A stretch of 64,000 bases of DNA, taken from contig NZ_JASCRR010000003.1 of the NCBI RefSeq assembly GCF_030010215.1, positions 1 to 64,000 of the forward strand, given 5' to 3'. Numbering within the stretch: position 1 is the first letter of the stretch; each line of letters starts with the position of its first letter. This document shows, in pieces, positions 34,182 to 41,831 of the stretch. The position numbers were made by a program, and so were the translations under genes. The notes under the pieces are model-generated. The model was not told where the DNA came from and did not search any database. It saw only the letters and a program-made list of their open reading frames with translations. The stretch comes from Tianweitania sp. UT-5YL-CI-8 (GTDB taxonomy: Bacteria > Pseudomonadota > Alphaproteobacteria > Rhizobiales > Rhizobiaceae).

Positions 34182-35041
34182 AGGCGGGCTCCATAGGCCG
34201 GTTCAGCGCGTGCGAGCTGCGGATCGAACCGGAAGACGCCGTGGCGCTGCCGATCGCCGATCACATCGCAGACCAACCGGCGGCTGACGGATGCGAGACC
34301 GCGCCCATAGGCATAGGCCAGGCAGCGCTCGGCCAGGATGTTGATCTGGCGCGGGATGCCATTCGTTTCCTCGGCGATCAGCCAGCGTGCGCCACGCTTG
34401 ATGATGCCCGCATGGCCGCCGACGCATTCGAGGCGATGGCAGATATACTGGTTCACCTCGGCGGGCTGCAGCGGCGGGAGATGGAAGTCGGAGGAAATGC
34501 GCAAGGCGAACTGCCGCAGCGCAGGCGCGCTCAGCGTATAGCTCAGCTCAGGCTGGCCGACGAGGATGAGCTGCAGCATCATGACGGCGTCGTTCATATT
34601 GGACAGCATTCGCAGTTCCTCGAGCGTCGAAGGCATCAGGTTCTGCGCCTCGTCGATGATGAGCATGGCGCGGCCGCCATTCGCCGCTACGTCGCGGACG
34701 AAATCGCAGAAACGCCTGCGGAGCACGGCGTGGGATTCGCCGGGAGGAGCCGGCTGGTCGAAAGCGAGCAGAAGCCACTCCAGCAGGTTGTCGTCTTCAC
34801 GCGGTGTGTGGTTGATCAGCGCGATGTTCAAGTTGTCGCCGACATTGCGCAGCAGATGCCTGATGAGCGTCGTCTTGCCTGACCCGATCTCGCCCGTCAC
34901 CACGGTAAAGCCGGCCTGGTTCAGCACGCCATATTCGAGCATCGACAGCGCCATGCCGTGCGCCTTGCTGAGATAGAGAAAGCGAGGATCCGGCAGGATC
35001 GAGAACGGCATCTCGCGGAATCCAAAATGGTCTGCATACAT
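34178..35041 (-). CDS. ExeA/XrtA-associated-type AAA ATPase
   Basis: A 287-residue AAA ATPase beginning MYADHFGFREMPFSILPDPR, the signature start of the ExeA/GspA-like ATPases found in exosortase-linked polysaccharide loci. Walker A is GEIGSGKTTLIR (about residues 50-61), Walker B AMLIIDEAQN (about 128-137), followed by an arginine-bearing sensor region. It lacks the C-terminal peptidoglycan-binding domain of ExeA. It probably helps assemble or energise the export machinery with its neighbours. ATG 35041 has GGAG 8 bp upstream; a TTG at 35083 is the alternative. No exosortase or PEP-CTERM protein is visible in the window. Confidence 0.85.
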   Translation of the reverse strand: MYADHFGFREMPFSILPDPRFLYLSKAHGMALSMLEYGVLNQAGFTVVTGEIGSGKTTLIRHLLRNVGDNLNIALINHTPREDDNLLEWLLLAFDQPAPPGESHAVLRRRFCDFVRDVAANGGRAMLIIDEAQNLMPSTLEELRMLSNMNDAVMMLQLILVGQPELSYTLSAPALRQFALRISSDFHLPPLQPAEVNQYICHRLECVGGHAGIIKRGARWLIAEETNGIPRQINILAERCLAYAYGRGLASVSRRLVCDVIGDRQRHGVFRFDPQLARAEPAYGARL

Positions 35042-35088
35042 TCCGCGGTCTCCGGTGCGGCGGGTGGCTGGCTCTTCGGACAATGCCG

Positions 35089-35886
35089 TCAGAGTCCATG
35101 CCTCCCGGATTTGTTGAGGACGTAATGGACGCCATTGCGCTGGCCGAGAACGCTCTTGCAGGACTGCACTTCCGCCGGCGTGGTTTCCCCGGCCGCAAGC
35201 ACCACGACGACATCGGTCGACCGGGCTATGTACGACGTCGCGATGTCCGAGGTGGGTAGCGCCGGCAGGTCGATGAAGACGACATTTGCCTGCCTGTTCT
35301 GCGTGGCGCCCGCGTGGCCAATAAGCGCTTCTGAACTGTCGCGGTCCGGCCCGAGCGGCGCGAGGCGCAACTGCACATTGGCGACCCTGACGATCGCGCC
35401 ACCCTCCTTGCCAGCGTCTGTGCGCCAGTTCTGCTGCGTCAAGCCGAAATAGCTACGAAGCGACTGGTGATGTTCCTCATCCCTTGCAATGAGTGCGACG
35501 CGATATGCCGGATTGCGCGCGAAGGTGAAGGCAAGGTTTGCCGCGGTCACGGTAGCGCCACAACCGCTGGAGGCGGCGGTGACGGCAATGACCATTGGAC
35601 CTGGCGATTGATGCCCATGGACGATCTGATCGCGGAGCAGGTCGTAATGTCGGCTCGGCGCGGCATTTGCGTCGAAAGCGACGATTAGTCCGGCGCGTAG
35701 GGCCGCTTCGCTCAACAGTATGGTCGGCTCGGCGGACGTCTGTTCGTGCGCGCCGCGGATGTCGTCAGGATCCAGCCTGCGAACCGCCGGCGCGGCGCGA
35801 TTGCCGCTTGTCCACAGTCCGGGCGATGGCGGAATGAGTTGTGCCATTCCCCTTGCTTTCTGCACGGCCTTTGCGATGCTGTCCAT
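35089..35886 (-). CDS. CpsD/CapB-like P-loop protein with a degenerate Walker A
   Basis: About 265 residues with the layout of the cytoplasmic tyrosine autokinase that partners a Wzz/Wzc-like protein: MDSIAKAVQKARG at the start, then a P-loop fold from about residue 100. The Walker A stretch reads AASSGCGATVTAAN, with no lysine where GKT/GKS is expected, while the Walker B strand (VVFIDLPALP) is kept. The C-terminus (LNKSGRHGL) has no tyrosine cluster. It is therefore probably not an active BY-kinase and may be a structural or regulatory relative. ATG 35886 has AGGAG 6 bp upstream. It sits 26 bp after the chain-length protein gene. Confidence 0.82.
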   Translation of the reverse strand: MDSIAKAVQKARGMAQLIPPSPGLWTSGNRAAPAVRRLDPDDIRGAHEQTSAEPTILLSEAALRAGLIVAFDANAAPSRHYDLLRDQIVHGHQSPGPMVIAVTAASSGCGATVTAANLAFTFARNPAYRVALIARDEEHHQSLRSYFGLTQQNWRTDAGKEGGAIVRVANVQLRLAPLGPDRDSSEALIGHAGATQNRQANVVFIDLPALPTSDIATSYIARSTDVVVVLAAGETTPAEVQSCKSVLGQRNGVHYVLNKSGRHGL

Positions 35887-35912
35887 GTGATCTCCTGACT
35901 GAGCCATTCCGA

Positions 35913-37391
35913 TCAAGCCTTGGCGGGCGAACCGTGGCTGGTCCCCGCAATGCGATCGAGGACCGCATCGGCAAAAAACTTGCGTTCGCTTTCCGGTCTG
36001 AAATGCGGGATCATCACCAGCGTGGAGCCCGCCAGAACATCGCGCAGGTCGAAGCTGCCTCGAATGCTCCGCTGCATCGCGTCGCCGATATAAATGCCGG
36101 CAAAGCCGAAGCCCATCGCCGCCGCCAGTGACATCAGCATCAGGCGCTTGCGGTTCGGCGACACGGGATCGCGCGGCGTTTCCGGCTGCTCGATGATCTG
36201 GACATGCGAAATGGAGCCGCTGCGCTCCAGCCGCTCGCCGGAACGCGCGGCGGAAAGCCGGCTGTTAATGTCGTCGGCGGCCCGCTGCATACTGTCGCGA
36301 TCTCGCTCGAAAGCCTCGACCTGCGCCTGCACGGCGGGTGCCCGGGCGATGATGGCGCGCAGTTCCGCAATGCGCTTCTGGATTTCCGACTGCGCGCTCA
36401 GAAGGTCTTCGTGCCGGGTCTTGCCGATGGTGATCCTATCGGCCACAAGAGCCAGCTCTGGCGACAGTTCCCGCTCGCCATTCGTGCCCGACGCGGCTTG
36501 TGCGATGCGCCGCTTCAGACTCTCGATCCGCTGGTTCAGTGATCGGATGTCTGGATGTTCCGCGGAATAGGTGACCGATCGGGCGGTAAGCTCGGCTTCC
36601 AGTTCCGCCAACTGGCGGGCAGCCAGAGCCGAGCCCTCGGAACGCTGTACGCCCAGCCGCGACTCTGCCTCCGATAGACGTATATCCTGTATGAGGGTGG
36701 AAATGGCCTGGGCGGTCGTTGCCGCCTCGCGGTCCTTCTCCTGCAATTCGCTGTCGAGGCTCTGGACGCGACTGGGCATGGCGTCGGAATTCGCCGCCAG
36801 ATAGGCGTTCCATTCACGGTCGCGTTTCGCGGTGCGTTCCGTGAGGTCGATTGCCTCGCGCTCCAGAAAGGCAGTCATCTCGGATGCGCGAACGATGCGT
36901 AGCCGGCGGTTCTCGTCGATGATCATCTCGACCAGACGGGCGGCGACGGCCGAGGCCTGTTCCGGCGCGTCGGAGCTGAAGCCAATGCGCATTGCGCTGG
37001 TGCCCGAATAGCGCTCGGAGGATTCTGTCGCGACCGTTGTAATGTTGACCTGACGCCGCACCAGTTCAGCCAGCATCGTATCCGACATTGTCTGGCGTAC
37101 GCCGGGGAAGAGATCGAACTCGTTGGCAAGCGCCAGCAGCTTTTCGCGGGCGAGGACGCGCTGTTCGACGAATTGTAATTGCTCGCTGGTCACGGTGGCG
37201 GGCAGCAACGTCGATTGCGACTGCGGAGTGTCGATCATCAGCAGGGCGTCGGCCTGGTAGATCCGCGGCATGGTGAACAGCGCCACCATTGCAATGGCGA
37301 GGGTCACGACGGCCGGAATGATAGCGTAGAGCGGACGTTTCCGCAGCGCCTCGCAATAGTAGATCGCGTTACGAAGGAGATCGTTGTTCAT
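35913..37391 (-). CDS. Wzz/Wzc-type polysaccharide chain-length and export protein (no kinase domain)
   Basis: A 492-residue polysaccharide co-polymerase. An N-terminal membrane segment (PLYAIIPAVVTLAIAMVALF) is followed by the Wzz fold, a long periplasmic coiled-coil region (residues about 190-400, rich in Glu, Arg, Ala and Gln) and a C-terminal membrane segment (LMLMSLAAAMGFGFAGIYIG) after the PxxP-like element QPETPRDPVSPNRK. It sets chain length and links polymerisation to the Wza-like channel. The kinase part is a separate protein (35089-35886). ATG 37391 overlaps the end of the Wza-like gene by 23 bp, so the two are coupled. Confidence 0.88.
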   Translation of the reverse strand: MNNDLLRNAIYYCEALRKRPLYAIIPAVVTLAIAMVALFTMPRIYQADALLMIDTPQSQSTLLPATVTSEQLQFVEQRVLAREKLLALANEFDLFPGVRQTMSDTMLAELVRRQVNITTVATESSERYSGTSAMRIGFSSDAPEQASAVAARLVEMIIDENRRLRIVRASEMTAFLEREAIDLTERTAKRDREWNAYLAANSDAMPSRVQSLDSELQEKDREAATTAQAISTLIQDIRLSEAESRLGVQRSEGSALAARQLAELEAELTARSVTYSAEHPDIRSLNQRIESLKRRIAQAASGTNGERELSPELALVADRITIGKTRHEDLLSAQSEIQKRIAELRAIIARAPAVQAQVEAFERDRDSMQRAADDINSRLSAARSGERLERSGSISHVQIIEQPETPRDPVSPNRKRLMLMSLAAAMGFGFAGIYIGDAMQRSIRGSFDLRDVLAGSTLVMIPHFRPESERKFFADAVLDRIAGTSHGSPAKA

Positions 37392-38592
37392 TGACTGGCC
37401 TCTCGGCTGATGCCGGCGTTGTTGCTGCGGCGTCGTCTGACCGGATGACGCGCACCAGATCGCCCGGCTGCAATTCGGACATTTCGGACGCGTCGATCTC
37501 CACCGGGCTCCCGTTGACTGACCGGACGATGCGGAACGTCGTCTGCACGGTTTTTTCTTCGGCATCCGACTGCGGCGCCATATCGAGCAGGCGCAACACG
37601 CGCTCGCTGTCCTTGAGGCTGGATTGCGCGGCATCTTGGTTGCCCTGCGTGTCGCGCAGTTCCAGCATCAACTGTGTCGTCCGCTCGGCCTGCGCCTGCC
37701 GGAACTCCTCGATCTCGGCCGACATTTCCAGGCGGGCGGTGGTTATCTGCCCTTCCAGTTCGTGCCGCCGCGCCTGCAGGTCGGCGATGTCGCTTTTCAA
37801 CTCGATCTGCTGAACCTCGTTGGCGAAGCCCTTGGCGACCAGCTTGGAGATACCCTCAAGCCTTTTGCCCGAAAGCTCGACCTGCAGGTCGATGGCCTTG
37901 ACCTGCTCGGTCAGTGCATTTGCGAAATCACTGCGCAGTGCCAGCCTTTGCGTATGGACTTTGGCCTTGTCGGCCTTGTCGGCAAGCCGGATATCGAGGA
38001 TCGCCTGTTCGCGCTCGATGTCGGTTGTCATGGCGGCAGGGGCCTCGATGGCGGGGGTGTCGCTTTTCTCGGCTTCGATGCGCGCAGCCTGTGCGATCAG
38101 CGCGGAAATGCGCGCTTTCATCCGGCCGATATCGCCGCGGATTGTTATGCTCCTTTCCTCGTCGGAGGCCTCGGCTGCGGCGCGTCTCGCACCGCCGGCC
38201 ATGCTCAAGCCGTGGGCGACCAGCAGGCCGGGGCGAAAGGGATAGGCGCCGGGTGTCGCGACGTCGCCGCTGACATAGATGGACTGGACGCGCTCCGTAC
38301 CTGGCACCAGCATGAGCGTCAGGTCAGGCTCTTCGTTGAAGAATCGCCGAAGTCGCCCTTTTATCTCGGTTTCAAGCTCGGGCAGAGTCAGGCCAGCGCC
38401 TTCGAGATGTCCGGCAAGGGGAAGGGAAAGCCAGCCGTCCGGTCCGATCGTCAGGGTACGCCGCATGCTCGCATCGACCGAGTTCCAGAGTTCGACCTGG
38501 TCTCCCTGCTCGAGGCGATAGAGGTCCCGCGCCTGCGCGCCGGCGCAAATCGCCATCGTGCAAAACCCGGCTATCACTATCCTCGTATGCAT
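37369..38592 (-). CDS. Wza-type polysaccharide export protein
   Basis: A periplasmic or outer-membrane protein of about 407 residues, with a signal peptide (MHTRIVIAGFCTMAICAGAQ, cut after ARA-like ending). The N-terminal part is a polysaccharide export domain (LEQGDQVELWN, GWLSLPLAGHLEGAG, LTLPELETEI) and a SLBB-like part (SIYVSGDVATPGAYPFRPG); the remainder is a long coiled coil and a second soluble-ligand domain near the end (SELQPGDLVRVIR). No lipobox Cys follows the signal peptide, so it is not a lipoprotein like E. coli Wza. First gene of the leftward operon with GGAGG about 12 bp upstream of the start. Confidence 0.85.
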   Translation of the reverse strand: MHTRIVIAGFCTMAICAGAQARDLYRLEQGDQVELWNSVDASMRRTLTIGPDGWLSLPLAGHLEGAGLTLPELETEIKGRLRRFFNEEPDLTLMLVPGTERVQSIYVSGDVATPGAYPFRPGLLVAHGLSMAGGARRAAAEASDEERSITIRGDIGRMKARISALIAQAARIEAEKSDTPAIEAPAAMTTDIEREQAILDIRLADKADKAKVHTQRLALRSDFANALTEQVKAIDLQVELSGKRLEGISKLVAKGFANEVQQIELKSDIADLQARRHELEGQITTARLEMSAEIEEFRQAQAERTTQLMLELRDTQGNQDAAQSSLKDSERVLRLLDMAPQSDAEEKTVQTTFRIVRSVNGSPVEIDASEMSELQPGDLVRVIRSDDAAATTPASAERPVNEQRSPS

Positions 38593-38922
38593 CGCGCATT
38601 CCTCCGGATCGCAACCGAACTGATCCTGGCAAGAACAATAGTTCGTCCGATGTAGGCGAGGAACAACGCCCAATGGCGGAGGCGTTACTACCGGAGGAGT
38701 GTGCAATGGGCGCCGGGAACGCCGGGCCAACGACCCCATTTGACGTGATTCTCGGTTCCAGTGCCGGTACATCCGACGCATCGGACGGTCCAGATGCTGG
38801 GAGGCTACGCCTTTCGGATGTCTGCCTTACGAGACTCACTAAGGACGCGTCGATAAATTTCTGGATCAATAAATCTCGTTTTGGGGGATTCCGAAATTCT
38901 GCGTTGCTTCGTAGACATGGGC
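38593..38922. other. 330-bp non-coding region upstream of the export operon
   Basis: It must contain the promoter of the leftward Wza-like operon. A rightward 84-residue open frame at 38673-38927 has no start signal or family features and is not called. No clear -35/-10 pair, operator or hairpin can be supported. Confidence 0.4.
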
Positions 38923-39329
38923 GGTGATCGATGTTGCTTCAATCAAGCTCCGCTATGATGCGTTGAGCCCGGTGCTGGACGAGCGTGGCCGTCGCCGCTT
39001 TGCGGCGGCGGAAAACGCTCACCGCGGGCTAGGGTGGGATCGCGGCGGTGTCCGAGGCGACGGGGATCGCGCGTAGCACCATCGGCTATGGATTGCGGAA
39101 ACTGCGCGGCGCGGCTTCGGATTCGGCTTTTGGCGGCATCCGGCGCAAGGGTGCCGGAGGCAAACCTTTGACGCAGACGGATCCGACGCTTCTCGGCTAC
39201 GTGGAAAGGCTCGTCGACCTCGCCACGCGCGGCGATCCGATGTCGCCGTTGAAGTGGACATCGAAAAGCTTGCGGAACTTGGCGTCCGCGCTTTGCGCTT
39301 TGCGCCATGGACCATTGCGTCGGTCATGA
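38923..39329 (+). pseudogene. ISAzo13-family transposase N-terminal remnant
   Basis: A GTG frame at 38923 reads VIDVASIKLRYDALSPVLDE and RGRRRFAAAENA, shifts frame near 39030, and continues IAAVSEATGIARSTI, GLRKLRGAASDSAFGGIRRK, GAGGKPLTQTDPTLL and MSPLKWTSKSLRNLASALCAL. This is the N-terminal third of an ISAzo13-family transposase. The family sequence stops at about 39300 where recombinase DNA begins, so it is both frameshifted and truncated. Confidence 0.75.
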
Positions 39330-40223
39330 CGTCGCCAGGGCGAGCGCAAGTCGGAGAACGAGATCGTCGATGTCGAGGTCGATCCGATCATCGATCCCGA
39401 CGAATTTGCCGAAGTTCAGGAAATCATGCGGTCACGCAGTCCCCAATTGAAGGCGCCGCGATTCGTTGCGGCCGGCACCCTTCTGGGCGGCGTTTGCTAT
39501 TGCGCCGACTGCGGCGGGTCGATGACCCTACGAACGTCCGGCAAGGGTAGCCAGTACCGCTACTACACCTGCTGCACGACTGCCCGGCAGGGGAAGACCG
39601 CCTGCAAAGGCCGAACGATCCCGATGGACGTGCTGAATGAGAAGGTGGTCGGGTGCCTGGAGGGGCTGCTTCTCGAAAAGGGGCACTTGGAGAAGCTTCT
39701 CGCCGGCGTGCTGGAGCGCCGGGAAGCGCATGCCGACAAATATAAGGATCGAATCGTAGCCCTGCGGAAGCAGGCTGCGGACGCTGAGGCGAAGCTGACT
39801 CGCCTCTACGCGGCTATCGAGAGTGGTCTCGCGGAACTCGACGATTCCAACCTGAAGGGACGAATCGCAGAGTTGAAGCGAATACGGGACTCAGCGCGCG
39901 ACGATGCCGATCGGGCCGAGGATCGCGGCGAAGGGAACGCGAACCAGATCACGCCCGAGCTTCTAGAGGCATTCGCGTGCGAGGCTCGACGACAGATCCG
40001 GGCGAAAGACGGAGCTTTCCGCCGGCATCACATCCAAACGCTGGTCCAGCGGGTCGATGTAGGAGTTGATGAAATCAGGATCAAAGGCTCGAAGCCAACG
40101 CTCCTCCAGACGCTCATCGTATCTGGAGGAAATCGTGGAGTGGAAACGGCGACGCACGGCGTTCGCAGCTTCAATCCGAAATGGCTCCCCGGGCCGGATT
40201 CGAACCGGCGACCTGTCGATTAA
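39330..40223 (+). pseudogene. Large serine recombinase, C-terminal part only
   Basis: The open frame from 39330 encodes the tail of a phage/ICE-type serine recombinase: VDPIIDPDEFAEVQEIMRSR (end of the recombinase domain), then a zinc ribbon with GVCYCADCGGSM and CCTTARQGKTACKG (Cys pairs), a coiled coil rich in Arg, Glu and Lys (about 39720-39960) and a final beta-rich patch (HHIQTLVQRVDVGVDEIRI). The catalytic resolvase domain with its serine is missing, so it is inactive. The frame reads on into the tRNA-Asn gene to 40223 (ending GPDSNRRPVD). Its position at the tRNA 3' end suggests it once integrated there. Confidence 0.8.
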
Positions 40224-40256
40224 CAGTCGAATGCTCTACCGCTGAGCTACCAGGGA
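40182..40256 (-). tRNA. tRNA-Asn (GTT)
   Basis: Read on the minus strand, a 75-nt cloverleaf starts TCCCTGGTAGCTCAGCGG and ends GGGGAGCCA. The acceptor stem pairs TCCCTGG with CCGGGGA, with one T-G pair; the T arm has GGTTCGAATCC and the anticodon loop CTGTTAA gives GTT. CCA is encoded. The 3' end faces the recombinase remnant. Confidence 0.95.
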
Positions 40257-40283
40257 ACATCTGCGCCGCAGAAGTGAGGCTGC

Positions 40284-40311
40284 CTATAGCAAACAGTTTT
40301 CCGCTTTGCAA
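40284..40311 (-). promoter_or_regulatory. Likely promoter of tRNA-Asn
   Basis: On the minus strand TTGCAA (40306-40311) and CTATAG (40284-40289) are separated by 16 bp and lie about 28 bp upstream of the mature tRNA 5' end, fitting a housekeeping sigma promoter. Confidence 0.5.
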
Positions 40312-40442
40312 AGAACCATTCTGCTTTTTTTCAGGGAAATTTTGAAAGCGATGCTGGCAGACCCCAAATATCGCACTCCTATCGACTTTTCGCCACAAGC
40401 GGATGTCAACGGTCGCCGGTATCTACGGCATGGAATGGTGAA

Positions 40443-40721
40443 ATGGACGACAGACGAGAGACCGGCGAGCCTCTTCAGGAACCGCTACCGCGCCGCATCA
40501 GTGTTTTCGGACGTCAGATAACCATGCCGCAGTCTCGTGGCCTGCGGATCGCAATCGGTGTGCTGCTGACTTTATTCGGGTTCCTCGGCTTCCTGCCAAT
40601 TCTCGGCTTCTGGATGATTCCGCTTGGATTGCTGGTTTTATCCTACGAGTTTGCAATGGTCCGGCGCTATCGCCGCCGCACCGCCGTCTGGTGGGAGAGG
40701 CGCAAACGGCCTTCGGAGTAA
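40443..40721 (+). CDS. Small membrane protein, conserved hypothetical
   Basis: A 92-residue protein with two hydrophobic segments (ALGVLLTLFGFLGFLP-like at about 35-55 and GFWMIPLGLLVLSYEF at 58-73) and a basic C-terminus (VRRYRRRTAVWWERR). The arrangement GFLPILGFWMIPLG-L resembles small uncharacterised inner-membrane proteins seen in Rhizobiales next to tRNA genes. No function can be given. It lies between tRNA-Asn and tRNA-Cys on the core side of the island edge and appears intact. Confidence 0.65.
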   Translation: MDDRRETGEPLQEPLPRRISVFGRQITMPQSRGLRIAIGVLLTLFGFLGFLPILGFWMIPLGLLVLSYEFAMVRRYRRRTAVWWERRKRPSE

Positions 40722-40788
40722 GTTAAGCGTCGCTCATCTGAGCGTTCGAATAAGCCAGAGGATTGTTTTCGGAATGGGCAATCCCATC

Positions 40789-40817
40789 TTGACCGCCCAT
40801 CGGGCCTAACATATTGA
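40789..40817 (+). promoter_or_regulatory. Likely promoter of tRNA-Cys
   Basis: TTGACC (40789-40794) and TATTGA (40812-40817) are 17 bp apart and end about 27 bp before the mature tRNA-Cys 5' end, a good housekeeping promoter arrangement. Confidence 0.6.
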
Positions 40818-40844
40818 AGCGCCTGTAGAACGCCCGAGCGGCGA

Positions 40845-40918
40845 GGCCTCATGGCGGAGTGGTTACGCAGAGGACTGCAAATCCTTGCACCCCGGTTCGA
40901 TTCCGGGTGAGGCCTCCA
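40845..40918 (+). tRNA. tRNA-Cys (GCA)
   Basis: A 74-nt cloverleaf: acceptor GGCCTCA pairs with TGAGGCC, discriminator T, CCA encoded at 40916-40918; anticodon loop CTGCAAA gives GCA; T arm GGTTCGATTCC. No extra arm. Confidence 0.96.
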
Positions 40919-41004
40919 ACTCCGGGAACTGATATGTTCGGTGAGCTTGGTTCTAGGACGAACCATCAGTGCGCTGGTGGCGCGAAAGAAGGTCGGGTTC
41001 TCAA

Positions 41005-41676
41005 ATGGACATAGATTTCTCCGCACTGCGCGTGAAGATGGTCGATGGTCAGGTCCGTACGACCGATGTCACCAATCTGAAGCTTCTCGACGCCTTGCTG
41101 ACGGTGCCGCGCGAGGAATTTGTCGAGCCGGCTCAACGCCAGCTCGCCTATATCGATGAGGACTTGCGTTATATGGCAGCCGGTGGCGAGCAGCCGCGCT
41201 ACCTGATGGAGGCTTCGCCCTTCGCCAAGCTGGTTCAACTCGCAGAGATCGGCCCGAGCGACTTCATTCTCGATATCGGTTGCGGCACCGGCTACTCGTC
41301 GGCTGTATTTTCGCGCATTGCGAGTTCCGTCGTCGCGCTGGAAAGCGATCCTGTCCTTGCCGACAAGGCTGCGGCCAAACTCGCCGCCCTTGGCTATGAC
41401 AATGTCGCAGTCGTCCAAGGCCAACTGAATGCCGGCTACGCCAAGCAAGGTCCTTACGACGTCATTTTCCTGGAAGGCAGCGTGGGTCAAGTACCTGCCG
41501 CATTGCTCGGCCAATTGCGCGAGGGTGGCCGTCTCGTTGCGGTGGAAGGGCAAGGCAACGCTGGCGTCGCCAGGCTTTATGTCAAGTCGGGTGACGTCGT
41601 TACCGCAAGACGCGGCTTCAATGCGGCAATTAAGCCACTCCCGGGTTTCGAACGCATGCCGGAGTTTCACTTCTAA
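41005..41676 (+). CDS. Protein-L-isoaspartate O-methyltransferase family protein
   Basis: A 223-residue SAM-dependent methyltransferase of the PCMT family, which methylates isoaspartyl residues to start their repair. The SAM site is LDIGCGTGYSSAVFS (about residues 90-104), preceded by RYLMEASPFAKLVQLAEI and an N-terminal helix with VDGQVRTTDVTN. The usual acceptor-loop residues (GSGYQTA) are replaced by GTGYSSA, a common alphaproteobacterial variant. ATG 41005 is chosen. In Rhizobiales this gene is usually placed directly before tolC, as here. Confidence 0.85.
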   Translation: MDIDFSALRVKMVDGQVRTTDVTNLKLLDALLTVPREEFVEPAQRQLAYIDEDLRYMAAGGEQPRYLMEASPFAKLVQLAEIGPSDFILDIGCGTGYSSAVFSRIASSVVALESDPVLADKAAAKLAALGYDNVAVVQGQLNAGYAKQGPYDVIFLEGSVGQVPAALLGQLREGGRLVAVEGQGNAGVARLYVKSGDVVTARRGFNAAIKPLPGFERMPEFHF

Positions 41677-41831
41677 GAGTATTTTTCTTGCGGCACTTCA
41701 GGTGGCGTGATGAATTGTTAATGCTTTGGTATTTCCGATTCTCTGTACGCTTCTCCCAGGCGGACATCGAACGGCAATGCGAATGGTCGGTCGCATTTCA
41801 TGGCCGTCAGCATTAACCGAGGGTGATTTTC

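Noticed and set aside
34178-35041. Exosortase (XrtA/PEP-CTERM) system suggested by the AAA ATPase
   Set aside because: No exosortase, PrsT/PrsK-type sensor or PEP-CTERM protein occurs in the window; the ATPase alone is not enough.
38673-38927. 84-residue open frame upstream of the ISAzo13 remnant
   Set aside because: No start signal, no homology I recognise, and it lies in the probable promoter of the export operon.
39720-39960. Coiled-coil stretch considered as a separate SMC-like or structural gene
   Set aside because: It is in frame with the zinc ribbon of the serine recombinase and is the usual coiled-coil motif of that family.
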